A stretch of 64,000 nt of DNA from NCBI RefSeq assembly GCF_000521485.1, contig NZ_BAVS01000018.1, forward strand, positions 1-64,000, in the 5' to 3' direction. A program made the translations under genes and the position numbers. Each line of letters opens with the position of its first letter. Within the stretch, counting starts at the first letter, position 1. This stretch comes from Gracilibacillus boraciitolerans JCM 21714 (lineage in GTDB: Bacteria; Bacillota; Bacilli; Bacillales; Amphibacillaceae). Under the pieces are notes generated by a model. The model did no database searches and was not told the origin of the DNA. It worked only from the letters and a program-made list of their open reading frames with translations. Positions 10,209 through 19,341 of this stretch are shown one piece after another.

Positions 10209-11113
10209 GCTGGTCGATCAAAGTACCTTCAAGCACATCGAATTTAGGTGCTGGTTTTGATTCTATTGGTTTGGCATTAAATTTATATTTAGAGTTAGAT
10301 GTAACAGTGTCGAAGGAATGGGAGTTTATCGCTAAGTCTGAGTGTCTGGAAGGCATTCCTGCTGGTAAAAACAATTTAGTTTATGAAATTGTCGAGAAGG
10401 TAGCATCTCAATATGGAAAAGTAAATGATATTCCTTCGTGTCGCGTTGAGATGACTAGTAATATTCCATTAGCAAGAGGATTAGGAAGTAGTGCTACGGC
10501 AATTATTGCTGGTATGGAACTAGCAAATGTTTTGCTTGACCTGCAACTGTCACAAGATGAGAAATTACAAATTGCTACAGAGATTGAAGGACATCCAGAT
10601 AATGTGGCCCCCCCTTCTCTACTTGGCGGATGTGTTGTTGGTCATTATGATGGTAAGGTTTCTTATACACAAATACCAGTTACTGGTGTAACTTTTGTTG
10701 CAGTTATACCGAGCTTTGAATTAAAAACAAAAGATGCACGTGCTGTTTTGCCTAAATCTTTCTCTTTTAAAGAAAGTGTGCAAGCAAGTAGTGTTGCAAA
10801 TCTGAGTGTCGCTGCTATAAGCAAAGGTGAATGGAATCTATTAGGCGAAATGATGCAAAAGGATTATTTTCATCAACCATACCGTAAATCTTTGATCCCT
10901 CATTATGATGAGTTATATGACTATCTAAATGAGGATGCTTACGGGGTATTCTTAAGTGGAGCAGGTCCTACAATCATTGCTTTGGTTGCCGACCACTTAG
11001 TTGATGAAACAGTAAAACAGTGGAAACAGGCATATCCCGCCTATCAATGGTTACCGCTTGAAGTTGAAAATAATGGGTCTTCTGTACAGAAAACAATGGA
11101 AGAGTTAAGCTAG
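10205..11113 (+). CDS. thrB: homoserine kinase
   Basis: GHMP-family kinase that phosphorylates homoserine to give the substrate of ThrC. The 302-aa protein has the N-terminal [14 protein letters not shown], the ATP-loop [12 protein letters not shown] and C-terminal LSGAGPTI. The start overlaps thrC by four bases (ATGA). In the highly conserved HPDNVAPALLGG block the C7 run at 10608-10614 produces [10 protein letters not shown], one residue longer than the family, without frame loss. Confidence 0.96.
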   Translation: MSWSIKVPSSTSNLGAGFDSIGLALNLYLELDVTVSKEWEFIAKSECLEGIPAGKNNLVYEIVEKVASQYGKVNDIPSCRVEMTSNIPLARGLGSSATAIIAGMELANVLLDLQLSQDEKLQIATEIEGHPDNVAPPSLLGGCVVGHYDGKVSYTQIPVTGVTFVAVIPSFELKTKDARAVLPKSFSFKESVQASSVANLSVAAISKGEWNLLGEMMQKDYFHQPYRKSLIPHYDELYDYLNEDAYGVFLSGAGPTIIALVADHLVDETVKQWKQAYPAYQWLPLEVENNGSSVQKTMEELS

Positions 11114-11120
11114 GGATAAA

Positions 11121-11158
11121 AAAGAGAGAATAGAATACCATTCTATTCTCTCTTAATA
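11121..11158. terminator. bidirectional terminator between thrB and yutI
   Basis: AAGAGAGAATAGAA (11122-11135) pairs perfectly with TTCTATTCTCTCTT (11141-11154), with A-rich and T-rich flanks on both sides, placed between convergent genes. Confidence 0.85.
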
Positions 11159-11165
11159 TTTTAAA

Positions 11166-11396
11166 TTAAAATACTTGTTCGATCTCGGTTACTTCGGGTA
11201 CCTCTGCCATTAAGGCACGTTCAATACCTGCTTTGAGTGTTATTGTAGAGCTTGGGCAATTGCCGCATGCCCCCATTAAACGGAGTCTCACGATGCCATC
11301 TTCCACTTCCACTAATTCAACATCGCCGCCATCACGTAATAAAAACGGACGTAATTTATTCAATACTTCTTGAACCTGTGCAGTTTGTTCGTTCAT
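11166..11396 (-). CDS. yutI: NifU-like Fe-S carrier (YutI)
   Basis: NifU C-terminal-domain protein, 76 aa, that carries or delivers iron-sulfur clusters. The CxxC motif CGNCPSS is present after RLMGACG. AAAGGGGA precedes the ATG. It sits convergent to thrB as in B. subtilis, close to other Fe-S genes such as yutM. Confidence 0.93.
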   Translation of the reverse strand: MNEQTAQVQEVLNKLRPFLLRDGGDVELVEVEDGIVRLRLMGACGNCPSSTITLKAGIERALMAEVPEVTEIEQVF

Positions 11397-11547
11397 GAAA
11401 AAGATTCCCCTTTCTTAACTACTTCTCTATTATAAAGTGATATTTCTTAAAAATCTATGGTATATGTTACAGGATTGATAAACATTTTCAATATTATTTT
11501 ATCTGTTATCGTATGATTTGTAAATAAAAGTGTTTTAAAAATATAAT

Positions 11548-11554
11548 GGGGGGG
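11548..11554. other. G7 run upstream of yuzB
   Basis: Non-coding G7 tract in an otherwise AT-rich leader. It is one of the length-seven tracts discussed in the findings. Confidence 0.9.
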
Positions 11555-11593
11555 TATGTAGTGTCTTAGAACCAGTGAAGGTGTGATATAATA

Positions 11594-11840
11594 GTGATTA
11601 GAATTAAGGTAGCCTTTTGTGTGAAAAACTTAGCAAATGGATCAGAAGAAGCAAGAAAGGAATTGTTGAAAGATCCAGATTTAGATGTGGTGGAATATGG
11701 TTGTACCAGCTACTGTGGTATTTGCAGAAGATATCATGTGGCCATCGTAAACGGTAAGCTATTACAGCTGAAACCCCCCCGCAGAATTATTAATAAATAT
11801 TGATGAATATATAGATAATGAATTATTGGAGCAATTATAA
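11594..11840 (+). CDS. yuzB: YuzB family protein (DUF1450), frameshifted
   Basis: Short conserved Firmicutes protein of unknown function. The N-terminal part (FCVKNLANGSEEARKEL, YGCTSYCGIC) matches the YuzB family. The frame breaks at a C7 run (11774-11780): as written it stops at 11803, but with six Cs it reads on as PAELLINIDEYIDNELLEQL to a stop at 11840, giving the usual length near 78-80 aa. The GTG start has AAGGTG upstream. The two C-rich motifs suggest metal or redox chemistry, but no function is established here. Confidence 0.8.
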
Positions 11841-11855
11841 ATAGAGGTGACCTAA

Positions 11856-12710
11856 ATGAAAATTCCATTTACGAAAATGCACGGATTAGGCAATAGCTAT
11901 ATTTTTATTAATATATTTGATTTTTTTATCGAAGAAGGTCTGTTAGCTGATTTAGCGATTGCAGCAGCAAATAAAGATATTGGCATCGGATCTGACGGTC
12001 TTATCTTAATCCATCCGACAGATAAAGCGGATGTAGGGATGAGAATCTTTAATAAGGATGGATCAGAAGGAAAGAATTGTGGAAATGGTCTGCGTTGTGT
12101 GGCAAAATACGCGTATGAGCATGAGATGGTAAAGGATAAAAAATTTACAATCGAAACGAAGGCAGGGAACGTGATTGCTGAAGTGCATGGTGATCGAAAT
12201 TATGTAAGTGAAGTAACAGTTGATATGGGACTCCCGTTATTAAAAAGATCGGAAATTCCAATGGCAGGGGGGGAGCCTATGGAACAAGTGGTGGCAGAAC
12301 CTTTCACGATAAATGATGACAAATTAGAAGTTACCACTGTATCAATGGGAAACCCACATGCCGTTTTCTTCGTAAATGATATTGATGCTGCTCCGCTAAC
12401 TACATTAGGACCTGTAATCGAGAAAGATCCGCGTTTTCCAGAAGGTGTAAATGTTGAATTTATTGAGAAAGTCAATGAGGAAGAGATTCACTTTCGCGTA
12501 TGGGAACGTGGTTCTGGTATCACTCAAGCATGTGGAACAGGTGCATGTGCGGCCGTTGTAGCGTCTGTGTTAAATGGTCAATTAGAAAAAGGAAAAGAAG
12601 TTACAGTTCATTTAGCTGGTGGAGATTTATTTATTACCTGGTCAGAAGATCAACACGTTTGGATGCGGGGAAAAGCAGAAACAACAATTGATGGTATTTT
12701 TTTCTGGTAA
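11856..12710 (+). CDS. dapF: diaminopimelate epimerase
   Basis: Converts LL- to meso-diaminopimelate for lysine and peptidoglycan. Length 284 aa. The N-terminus [11 protein letters not shown], the first catalytic Cys in [11 protein letters not shown] and the second in ACGTGACAA are present. A G7 run at 12268-12274 gives MAGGEPM where AGEP would be four Gs. AGAGGTGA precedes the ATG. The gene lies between yuzB and yutM as in related bacilli. Confidence 0.97.
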   Translation: MKIPFTKMHGLGNSYIFINIFDFFIEEGLLADLAIAAANKDIGIGSDGLILIHPTDKADVGMRIFNKDGSEGKNCGNGLRCVAKYAYEHEMVKDKKFTIETKAGNVIAEVHGDRNYVSEVTVDMGLPLLKRSEIPMAGGEPMEQVVAEPFTINDDKLEVTTVSMGNPHAVFFVNDIDAAPLTTLGPVIEKDPRFPEGVNVEFIEKVNEEEIHFRVWERGSGITQACGTGACAAVVASVLNGQLEKGKEVTVHLAGGDLFITWSEDQHVWMRGKAETTIDGIFFW

Positions 12711-12808
12711 AAATATAAAAGATCAAAACAAATTTATTGAAGTGGTGGAACGATGTTAGTATACTTAAATATACAATATCTAAGTTGCTTAGAAAAAGGA
12801 GTTTTTCT

Positions 12809-13168
12809 ATGGTTATCAATATTACCGAAAATGCGAAATTACAAATAGAAGAAATGATGAAAGAGGAAGATGCAGAAACAGTCCGTTTACGTTTTGGAGT
12901 CAAAGGTGGAGGATGTAGTGGACTTTCTTATTCTATAGGATTTGATTATGATGTAAACGAAGAACTTGATCACACAGAGGATTCCAATGGGATCCCGCTT
13001 ACTATTAAAAAATTTGACATTGATGTAATTAAAGGCACAACAATTGATTTTAAACAAAACATGATGGGTGGTGGCTTCACCATCGATAACCCTAATGCGA
13101 TTGTTTCCTGTGGCTGTGGTTCATCGTTTAAAGCAAAAGAACGAGAAGGAACACCTGAAAGTTGTTAA
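12809..13168 (+). CDS. yutM: HesB/IscA family Fe-S assembly protein (YutM)
   Basis: A-type iron-sulfur carrier. The three conserved cysteines appear in GGGCSGLSY and the C-terminal CGCGSSF. I start at the ATG 12809 behind AAAAAGGA, giving 119 aa; an in-frame ATG at 12737 adds 24 residues that do not belong to the family. Confidence 0.94.
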   Translation: MVINITENAKLQIEEMMKEEDAETVRLRFGVKGGGCSGLSYSIGFDYDVNEELDHTEDSNGIPLTIKKFDIDVIKGTTIDFKQNMMGGGFTIDNPNAIVSCGCGSSFKAKEREGTPESC

Positions 13169-13171
13169 TTT

Positions 13172-13209
13172 AAAAATAAGCACCGAGATTATTCTCGATG
13201 CTTATTTTT
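13172..13209. terminator. bidirectional terminator between yutM and yumC
   Basis: AAATAAGCACCGAG pairs with CTCGATGCTTATTT, with flanking A and T runs; the right arm overlaps the 3' end of yumC. Confidence 0.8.
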
Positions 13210-14193
13210 GTTTAAAACATACTAGTAGAGTGCTTCGGTTGAATTCTAGCTTTTGGATCCATATATGCTTGGCGTTGTTTATAGCAGTAGGACCTTCTCC
13301 AAATCCTGTCGCGATTAAATTTACTTTCCCATCATACGTACATATATCTCCTGCTGCATATATACCAGCGACATTGGTTTCCATTCTGGAATTTACGACA
13401 ATGCTATTTTTATCAATTTCTAGTCCCCAATTTTTGATTGGACCAAGTGAGGAAATAAACCCGTAATTTACAAGGACATCGTCCACCTCTAAAATTATTT
13501 CTTTTTCCCCTTTTACTTCTTTTAAACGGACCTGGTCAATTTTATCCTGCCCGATTAAGCTTTCAGGAACATAGGGTGTTAAGATGTTTACGCTGGAATG
13601 CAACAGATTTTCTACACTTCCTTCATGTGCTCTAAACTGTTCGCGCCGATGCACTAACGTAACCTCTTTTGCAATTGGTTCCAACATTAATGCCCAGTCA
13701 ACAGCGGAGTCACCACCACCAAATAGTACTACTCGTTTATCTCTAAATTTATCCATATTATCAACAAAATAATGTAAGTTTTATCTTCAAAATTTTCTGC
13801 GTTATTTATCGTTAATTTTCTGGGTTGGAATGCTCCATTTCCACCAGTAATAATAATTACTTTGGAATAATGTTCTTCTGTTTCGGTAGTTATACGAAAC
13901 GTTTCATCCTCTAGACGTTCTACTCGTTCAACGGATTGATTTAAGACAATTTCTGGTTTAAATAAGTCTGTTTGTTCTTTTAAATTATTTACTAGTTCCT
14001 GAGCTCTTACTCTAGGAAATCCAGCAACATCATAAATGTACTTCTCTGGATATAAGGCACTAAGTTGTCCACCGATTTGTGGCAAACTTTCAATAATTTT
14101 AACAGAGGATTGTCTTAGTCCTCCATAAAAGGCAGTAAATAATCCGATTGGACCTGCTCCAATAATCGTTATATCATAAACTTGATCTGACAT
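13202..14193 (-). CDS. yumC: ferredoxin/flavodoxin-NADP+ reductase (YumC type), frameshifted
   Basis: Thioredoxin-reductase-like FAD enzyme lacking the CxxC redox pair, the type that passes electrons from NADPH to ferredoxin or flavodoxin. FAD motif [17 protein letters not shown] is at the N-terminus and the NADP site [10 protein letters not shown] in the middle; no CxxC separates them. The frame breaks at a T4 run (13779-13782 on the plus strand): five would give [18 protein letters not shown] and one protein of about 330 aa. The ribosome site is inside a C8 tract (14203-14210 plus strand, GGGGGGGG on the mRNA). Confidence 0.9.
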
Positions 14194-14425
14194 ATTTAGA
14201 TTCCCCCCCCTAATGCTTGCATCAATGCAATATATTTTAACATAATTTAAGCAAACATGTCATTTAAACAGAATGAATATAAAAATTTGTTATAACAGCT
14301 AAAATCCAATTAGCTGTTTTGCTAAATAATACAAAAAAATAAAAATAGGGTTGAAAAATGTCGTAAAAAAGTCTAACATATATTATGGACTAATTATTAT
14401 TCACTTGTACTCTTTTATAACGGTA

Positions 14426-14441
14426 CGTGAAAAATATCACG
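14426..14441. promoter_or_regulatory. Rex-like operator upstream of NADH dehydrogenase
   Basis: CGTGA-AAAATA-TCACG is a perfect interrupted palindrome containing GTGA-N6-TCAC, the core of Rex operators (consensus TTGTGAA-N4-TTCACAA). Rex represses NADH dehydrogenase in related bacilli when NADH/NAD+ is low, so the site fits the gene that starts 38 bp downstream. Outer bases deviate from consensus. Confidence 0.6.
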
Positions 14442-14478
14442 AAATGTAACAAAAAAACTTTAAATGGATGTGAGAAAG

Positions 14479-15701
14479 ATGAATAGACCAAAAATAGTTA
14501 TTCTTGGTGCAGGTTATGGTGGCCTTACTACGACAGTGAAATTGCAAAAGCAATTAGGAGTAAATGATGCACACATTACACTTGTAAATAAAAACGACTA
14601 TCATTATGAATCAACTTGGTTACACGAAGCGGCAGCAGGTACAATACATCATGATCGAAGCCGTGTAAAAATTGCTGACTTAATTAACTCTGCCAAGATT
14701 AATTTTGTGCAGGATACAGTAACTGCGATCAAACCTGACGAGAATAAAGTCGAATTACAGGATGGTGAATTGGAATATGATTATCTTGTAGTTGCCTTAG
14801 GATTCGAAGCAGCAACATTTGGTATTCCAGGACTTTTAGACAATGCATTTACAATCGGAAATATCAATAAAGCTCGTTTAATTCGTCAACATATTGAACA
14901 TCAATTGGCACTATACAATAATGAAGCGGAAGCAAGACAGGAACGTCTTAACATCATTATTGGTGGTGGTGGCTTTACTGGTATTGAATTTGCAGGGGGG
15001 AACTAGCTAATCGTGTTCCTGAATTATGTGAAGAATATGATATTGATCGAAGTAAAGTTCGTCTAATAGTAGTAGAAGCAATGGATACTATTATGCCTGG
15101 ATTTGATCCTGAATTAATAGAATATGCTATGAATTCACTTGAAGCACGAGGAGTAGAATTTAAATTAGGTGCATTTTTAAAAGAAGTACGTGCTGATGGC
15201 ATAACATTTGAACAAAACGGTGAAAAACAAGATATTTCTGCGTTGACTACGATATGGTCTGCAGGTGTACGTGCAAATCATTTAGTAGAAGAATCATCTT
15301 TAGAAGATAACCGTGGTAAAGTAGAAGTAACCCCCCCAGAATTACGTGCGCCATCTCATGACAATGTATTTGTAGTGGGAGACTGTGCTTTAATTTGGAA
15401 TAAAGAAATCGATCGTCCATATCCACCAACTGCACAAATTGCTATGCAGGAAGCGGAGATTTGTGCACATAACTTAGTTGCTTTAGTAAAAGGTGGAGAT
15501 TTAGAACACTTTGAATTCATCAATCGTGGTACGGTTTGTTCATTAGGTGATGATGATGGAATGGGTTCTATCTTTGGTGGTAAGAAAATTTACGGATGGA
15601 CTGCTTCATTTATGAAGAAAGTAATTGATAACCGTGCCTTATTGAAAATCGGCGGTATGGGATTACTACTGAAAAAAGGTAAGTTTAACATTTTTAAATA
15701 A
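14479..15701 (+). CDS. type II NADH dehydrogenase (NDH-2), frameshifted
   Basis: Membrane-associated FAD enzyme passing electrons from NADH to menaquinone without proton pumping. [11 protein letters not shown] (FAD site), [14 protein letters not shown] (NADH site) and NVFVVGDCA (second FAD contact) are clear. The frame breaks exactly at a G6 run (14995-15000) after IEFAG; four or seven Gs would continue as [12 protein letters not shown] second tract, C7 at 15331-15337, only adds a Pro (VTPPELR). I chose the ATG at 14479, with GGATGTGAG upstream, over an in-frame ATG at 14464. The restored length is about 407 aa. It is the yutJ/yumB-type gene of this locus. Confidence 0.9.
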
Positions 15702-15708
15702 CATTACA

Positions 15709-15743
15709 GAAAAGCAGAGGATAATTCCTCTGCTTTATTTTTT
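15709..15743 (+). terminator. intrinsic terminator after NDH-2
   Basis: AAAGCAGAGG pairs with CCTCTGCTTT across a six-base loop and is followed by ATTTTTT. Confidence 0.9.
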
Positions 15744-15870
15744 ATAAATATGAGGGGGGGAAACATAATATATAATCAACAATACTATGAACATTATTGC
15801 AAGATAGTGACTCTCATTATAAAATAGGAGTGGTTCATTATTTTTGAGATGATGGAAGAGGAGTAGACAA
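15744..15870. other. leader region before yuiB
   Basis: AT-rich spacer with a G7 run at 15754-15760 and no ORF. B. subtilis has a very small gene (yuiA) here; I see no convincing counterpart. Confidence 0.4.
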
Positions 15871-16182
15871 ATGATTCAACTGTTTATATCAGTATTATTG
15901 TTCTTTGTATTATTTTTCGGTATTAGTTTTATCATAAATATGATTTTACGTCAAACATGGTTAATGGCTTTCGTTTTTCCTGTAATTGTTATATTTATTA
16001 TAGACAACTTAGCTTTTTCAACTTATTTTACAGATCCAGGCTTTGCTTTTTCAACATTGTGGAATGAATTTATCACGTTAGGCATTCAGGATGCTATTAT
16101 ACTATCTTCTGGATTTATAGGAACAATTATAGCAGGCATTGTTATTAAATTTTTAAGAAAAAACGGATATCAAATGTTTTAA
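15871..16182 (+). CDS. yuiB: YuiB-like membrane protein
   Basis: Protein of 103 aa with three strongly hydrophobic segments separated by short polar turns; a small integral membrane protein of unknown function. GAGGAG precedes the ATG. The name is based on its place between NDH-2 and the 3D-domain gene yuiC, the same order as in B. subtilis, and on size. Confidence 0.75.
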   Translation: MIQLFISVLLFFVLFFGISFIINMILRQTWLMAFVFPVIVIFIIDNLAFSTYFTDPGFAFSTLWNEFITLGIQDAIILSSGFIGTIIAGIVIKFLRKNGYQMF

Positions 16183-16250
16183 TCATAGTGTACTATGTAT
16201 AAAATCAACTGAAACTGGAAAAGATGACACCTAGAAAGGTGTGATCTTCC

Positions 16251-16937
16251 ATGTTGTTATGGAAAATAATAAAACAAGTGCTGATGATAATATTATTTAT
16301 AGGTGCGCTGACCGCGAGTTACACTATGATAACCAATGTATCAGCAACAGAAGTCTTTGCTAGTTTAACAGAAAAAAGTAATGAAAATACTTATTTTTTT
16401 CAAAATCAAGCAGAGCGGGAAATTTGGAAAAGTAAAAAATATATGAAACATACAGACAGTCGGGTAACATATATTTCAAGTGAACAAGTAACAGCACCAG
16501 CTACATTAGAAGAGACAATCGATCTCAAAAAATATGAGAAAAAAAATGTTATCGCTACAGGTTATACGGCAGGTGTGGAGTCTACTGGCAAGTCACCTGA
16601 CCACCCGGCATATGGTATTACGTATTCAGGTGTTAAAGTAGCAAGGGATTTATATTCAACAATCGCTGCTGATTTAAATATATTTCCACTTGGGACGATT
16701 TTATATATTCCGAACTATGGCTATGGAATAGTCGCGGATAAAGGTGGCGCAATTAAAGGAAATAAAATTGATCTTTATTATCCGTCAGTCGAGGATGTAT
16801 ACCAGCAGTGGGGTAAAAAATCAGTAGATGTATATGTAGTCGAATATGGGGATGGCTCATTATCTGAAGAGGTACTAGCAAACTTAAATAATACGGAATC
16901 ATTACAAGTATTCCGCCATCAATATAAAGCAGAATAA
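16251..16937 (+). CDS. yuiC: 3D-domain cell wall protein (YuiC)
   Basis: Secreted or membrane-anchored protein of 228 aa with an N-terminal hydrophobic signal/anchor (residues about 5-30) and a C-terminal 3D domain. This is the lytic-transglycosylase-like fold of MltA and Sps proteins, seen here as [40 protein letters not shown] and KIDLYYP. The aspartates of VADKG and NKIDLY are the expected catalytic-type residues. Its role is peptidoglycan turnover, possibly during sporulation or stationary phase. AGAAAGGTG precedes the ATG. Confidence 0.9.
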   Translation: MLLWKIIKQVLMIILFIGALTASYTMITNVSATEVFASLTEKSNENTYFFQNQAEREIWKSKKYMKHTDSRVTYISSEQVTAPATLEETIDLKKYEKKNVIATGYTAGVESTGKSPDHPAYGITYSGVKVARDLYSTIAADLNIFPLGTILYIPNYGYGIVADKGGAIKGNKIDLYYPSVEDVYQQWGKKSVDVYVVEYGDGSLSEEVLANLNNTESLQVFRHQYKAE

Positions 16938-16974
16938 ATAACAAAACAGCCAATTTGGCTGTTTTGTTATTTAT
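16934..16974 (+). terminator. intrinsic terminator after yuiC
   Basis: Long perfect stem: AAATAACAAAACAGCCA pairs with TGGCTGTTTTGTTATTT; the stem overlaps the stop codon. Confidence 0.9.
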
Positions 16975-17003
16975 CACAGAATCATTTTAATTAATAGTAT
17001 AAT

Positions 17004-17140
17004 TTAACTAAACTGCGAAGTACTGATTTGTTTAAAAAAGCGATAAATGTATACAAAAGCTCCGTCCATATACTTCGCTTTCCGCGGGCATGGCCTCAGC
17101 TTTCTCACTCACTTTGTTCGCAGTTTGTGTCGACAGTATA
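17004..17140. repeat. MITE-like intergenic repeat, copy 2 (short form)
   Basis: Bounded by AAACTGCGAA (17010-17019) and TTCGCAGTTT (17117-17126), identical to the ends of the element at 5.8 kb but only about 120 bp long. The interior carries GCTCCGTCCAT, CTTCGCTTTCCGCGGGC and CTCAGCT segments shared with the other copies. Confidence 0.7.
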
Positions 17141-17159
17141 AAGTAAAACCATGTATATT

Positions 17160-17639
17160 TTAAAATAGAGGGAATAATAAAAAGGCTAGAATGATGCCGG
17201 TTAATCCGCCGAAGAATACTTCAATAGGCTGATGACCTAATAATTCCTTTAGTTCCTTCTGCTTTTCGTATTCCCCCCCTTTTTTAGACCAACCCTTTGC
17301 TTCTGATACAAAGCGGTGAAAATCTTTTGCTAACATATTTAGTAAAATAGCTTGTTCCCCCCCAGCTTGTCTACGAATCCCTGTTGCATCAAACATAATA
17401 ATTATAGCGAAAATGCAGGATACTGCAAATAACCCTGAAGTGACCCCGTGCTCTATTCCGATACCGGTAGAAAGAGCGGTTACTGCAGCAGAATGACTAC
17501 TTGGCATTCCACCGGTACTGAAAGCAAGGCCTGGTTTGAATTCTTTCGTTGCTATTAGGTGTAAGGGAACTTTAACAAATTGGGCAAAAGTAATAGCAAT
17601 TAACGCAACCCATAATGGAAAGTTTTCAAAAAGTTCCAA
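17160..17639 (-). CDS. yuiD: YuiD family membrane protein (DUF212, PAP2-like)
   Basis: 159-aa membrane protein of the divergent PAP2 family (DUF212), annotated elsewhere as acid phosphatase/haloperoxidase-related. The motif GGMPSSHSAAV and the later LGHQPIEVFFGG are the conserved parts. Two C7 runs (17273-17279 and 17357-17363 on the plus strand) each add a glycine in frame (KKGGEYEK, QAGGEQAI), where relatives have KGEYEK and AGEQA. The start is TTG at 17639 behind GAGGATG. Confidence 0.85.
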   Translation of the reverse strand: MELFENFPLWVALIAITFAQFVKVPLHLIATKEFKPGLAFSTGGMPSSHSAAVTALSTGIGIEHGVTSGLFAVSCIFAIIIMFDATGIRRQAGGEQAILLNMLAKDFHRFVSEAKGWSKKGGEYEKQKELKELLGHQPIEVFFGGLTGIILAFLLFPLF

Positions 17640-17799
17640 TTAATAACATCCTCTCTGATTCTTAGCTGAATTATTATAAGGTTAATTATTTTTAGGATTA
17701 GTAGTCAGTATTTCCGGATAATATACGTAAAACATTATACCATAGCTCTTTTCAAATTTATATGAAGCGAACATGCAATTAACAAGCTCTTAATAAAGA

Positions 17800-17833
17800 A
17801 AATGGTGAGAATGTAGTCTCACCATATGTTAAG
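17800..17833 (-). terminator. intrinsic terminator after deoD
   Basis: ATGGTGAGA pairs with TCTCACCAT, followed on the minus strand by a T-rich stretch. Confidence 0.8.
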
Positions 17834-18548
17834 TTATTTAATTGCAGCCTCGAGAGAAACCTCAATCATATCATTAAAGGTGGTTTGACGATCTTCTGAA
17901 CTAGTTTCTTCACCTGTAATCATATGATCGGAAACCGTTAAAACCGAAAGAGCGTTGCGATTAAATTTCGCTGCCAGGGTATACAATGCAGTGGTCTCCA
18001 TTTCAATGGCTAATATATTATATTGATCAAGCAATATCAGCAGTTCTTTCGTATTGTCTCTATAAAAACTATCACTTGTAAATACATTTCCTACTCGTAA
18101 GGAGAGTCCTTTTTCAAGGCCTGTATCATAAGCGTTTTTCAGTAAATGAAAGCTTGCCGTTGGGGGGGCATAATCGATCCCGCCAAATACCATACGATTC
18201 ATTTGTGAGTCAGTAGAAGAAGTACTCGCAAGAATGACGTCCCTGACTTTTACATCCTTTTGAATGGCACCACATGTTCCAACACGGATTAAGTTTTGTA
18301 CATCGTAACTTTGAATTAACTCATTCACATAAATAGAGATAGACGGTACCCCCCCCATCCCCAGTACCTTGCACAGAGATATCTTTCCCTTTATAGGTGC
18401 CTGTAAAACCAAGCATTCCTCGAACTTCATTATAACAAGATACATTCTCTAAAAAATTTTCAGCGATATATTTTGCTCGTAACGGATCGCCAGGAAGTAA
18501 AATTGTATCAGCTATCTCTTCCTTTTTTGCACCAATATGCACACTCAT
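17834..18548 (-). CDS. deoD: purine nucleoside phosphorylase DeoD (frameshifted)
   Basis: Hexameric phosphorylase that splits purine nucleosides for salvage. [41 protein letters not shown] and IEMETTALY identify it. The frame changes at a C4 run (18359-18362, plus strand), where three Cs would give GTGMG. The adjacent C8 run (18349-18356) adds a Gly in frame (MGGVPS), and a G7 at 18162-18168 adds a Pro (YAPPTASF). I chose the ATG at 18548 because AAGGAG lies seven bases before it; a second in-frame ATG upstream contains that site. Confidence 0.92.
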
Positions 18549-18770
18549 CACTTCGCACTCCTTCATTCTTCATGAGAAATTATTATATTTAGAAAGTATC
18601 ATAATAAAAAATGAAATACAAATGGTATCCTTTCCATAGTTAACGGAAATTATTTTTTTTAGTTTCTTAAATGATCTTTATCGTATATAATAGATTTAGT
18701 TAGCCCTTTCACAAGTTTGGGGAATTAGTTGAGAGTTAAGTGATGATCGATTGATAAGGAGGAATTTTTT

Positions 18771-19034
18771 ATGAAAGAACAGTCATTTACTATTGAAAGT
18801 GACACAGGTATTCACGCACGACCAGCAACATTATTGGTGAATAAAGCTGGGCAATATGAATCACATGTAGAATTACATTATAACGGTAAAACGGTAAACT
18901 TAAAATCCATCATGGGTGTTATGTCATTGGGAGTTCCAAAAGGAGCAGAAATTCGCATTACAGTTGATGGTAATGATGAAGATCAAGCGCTTGAAGGAAT
19001 TGGAGAAACGATTGAAGAACATCTAGGTAAATAG
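18771..19034 (+). CDS. ptsH: phosphocarrier protein HPr
   Basis: 87-aa HPr of the sugar phosphotransferase system. The phosphorylated histidine is in TGIHARPA (near residue 15) and the HPr-kinase serine in LKSIMGVMSLG (near 46). The presence of the His makes this HPr and not Crh. AAGGAGG precedes the ATG. It stands alone with its own terminator; no ptsI or ptsG lies next to it. Confidence 0.95.
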   Translation: MKEQSFTIESDTGIHARPATLLVNKAGQYESHVELHYNGKTVNLKSIMGVMSLGVPKGAEIRITVDGNDEDQALEGIGETIEEHLGK

Positions 19035-19035
19035 T

Positions 19036-19067
19036 AAAAAAGCTAGTTTTATACTAGCTTTTTTTAT
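19036..19067 (+). terminator. intrinsic terminator after ptsH
   Basis: AAAAAGCTAG pairs with CTAGCTTTTT, with a run of seven Ts. Confidence 0.92.
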
Positions 19068-19111
19068 GTTATAATAACTCCTTAGAAAAATAAAAGGGAA
19101 GTGTCTTGACA

Positions 19112-19279
19112 ATGATGGAATTTCTTTATTTCCCAGAAGATAAATCACTATATATTCCAGCGATTATTAGTCTTCTCATATTTGTAATTGGTGCATTTGT
19201 AACGATGTATTTTATTCAAAAGGCATCGAAAAAGGAACAAGAAAAATGGGACGAACAATATAAGAATCATAAAGATTGA
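19112..19279 (+). CDS. small single-pass membrane protein, 55 aa
   Basis: Short open frame beginning with two ATG codons. It encodes a hydrophobic segment (roughly residues 14-38, IPAIISLLIFVIGAFVTMYF) between a short acidic N-terminus and a charged Lys/Glu-rich tail. AAAGGGAAG lies about a dozen bases upstream, a weak spacing. It fills the gap between the ptsH terminator and the SOD gene. I do not recognise the family; coding potential rests on the transmembrane-plus-charged-tail pattern. Confidence 0.55.
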   Translation: MMEFLYFPEDKSLYIPAIISLLIFVIGAFVTMYFIQKASKKEQEKWDEQYKNHKD

Positions 19280-19341
19280 TTAACTTTACTTATCTTTGAC
19301 CATACTAGTGATGGAAAAGATAAGAGGAGTCGATCATCCCT

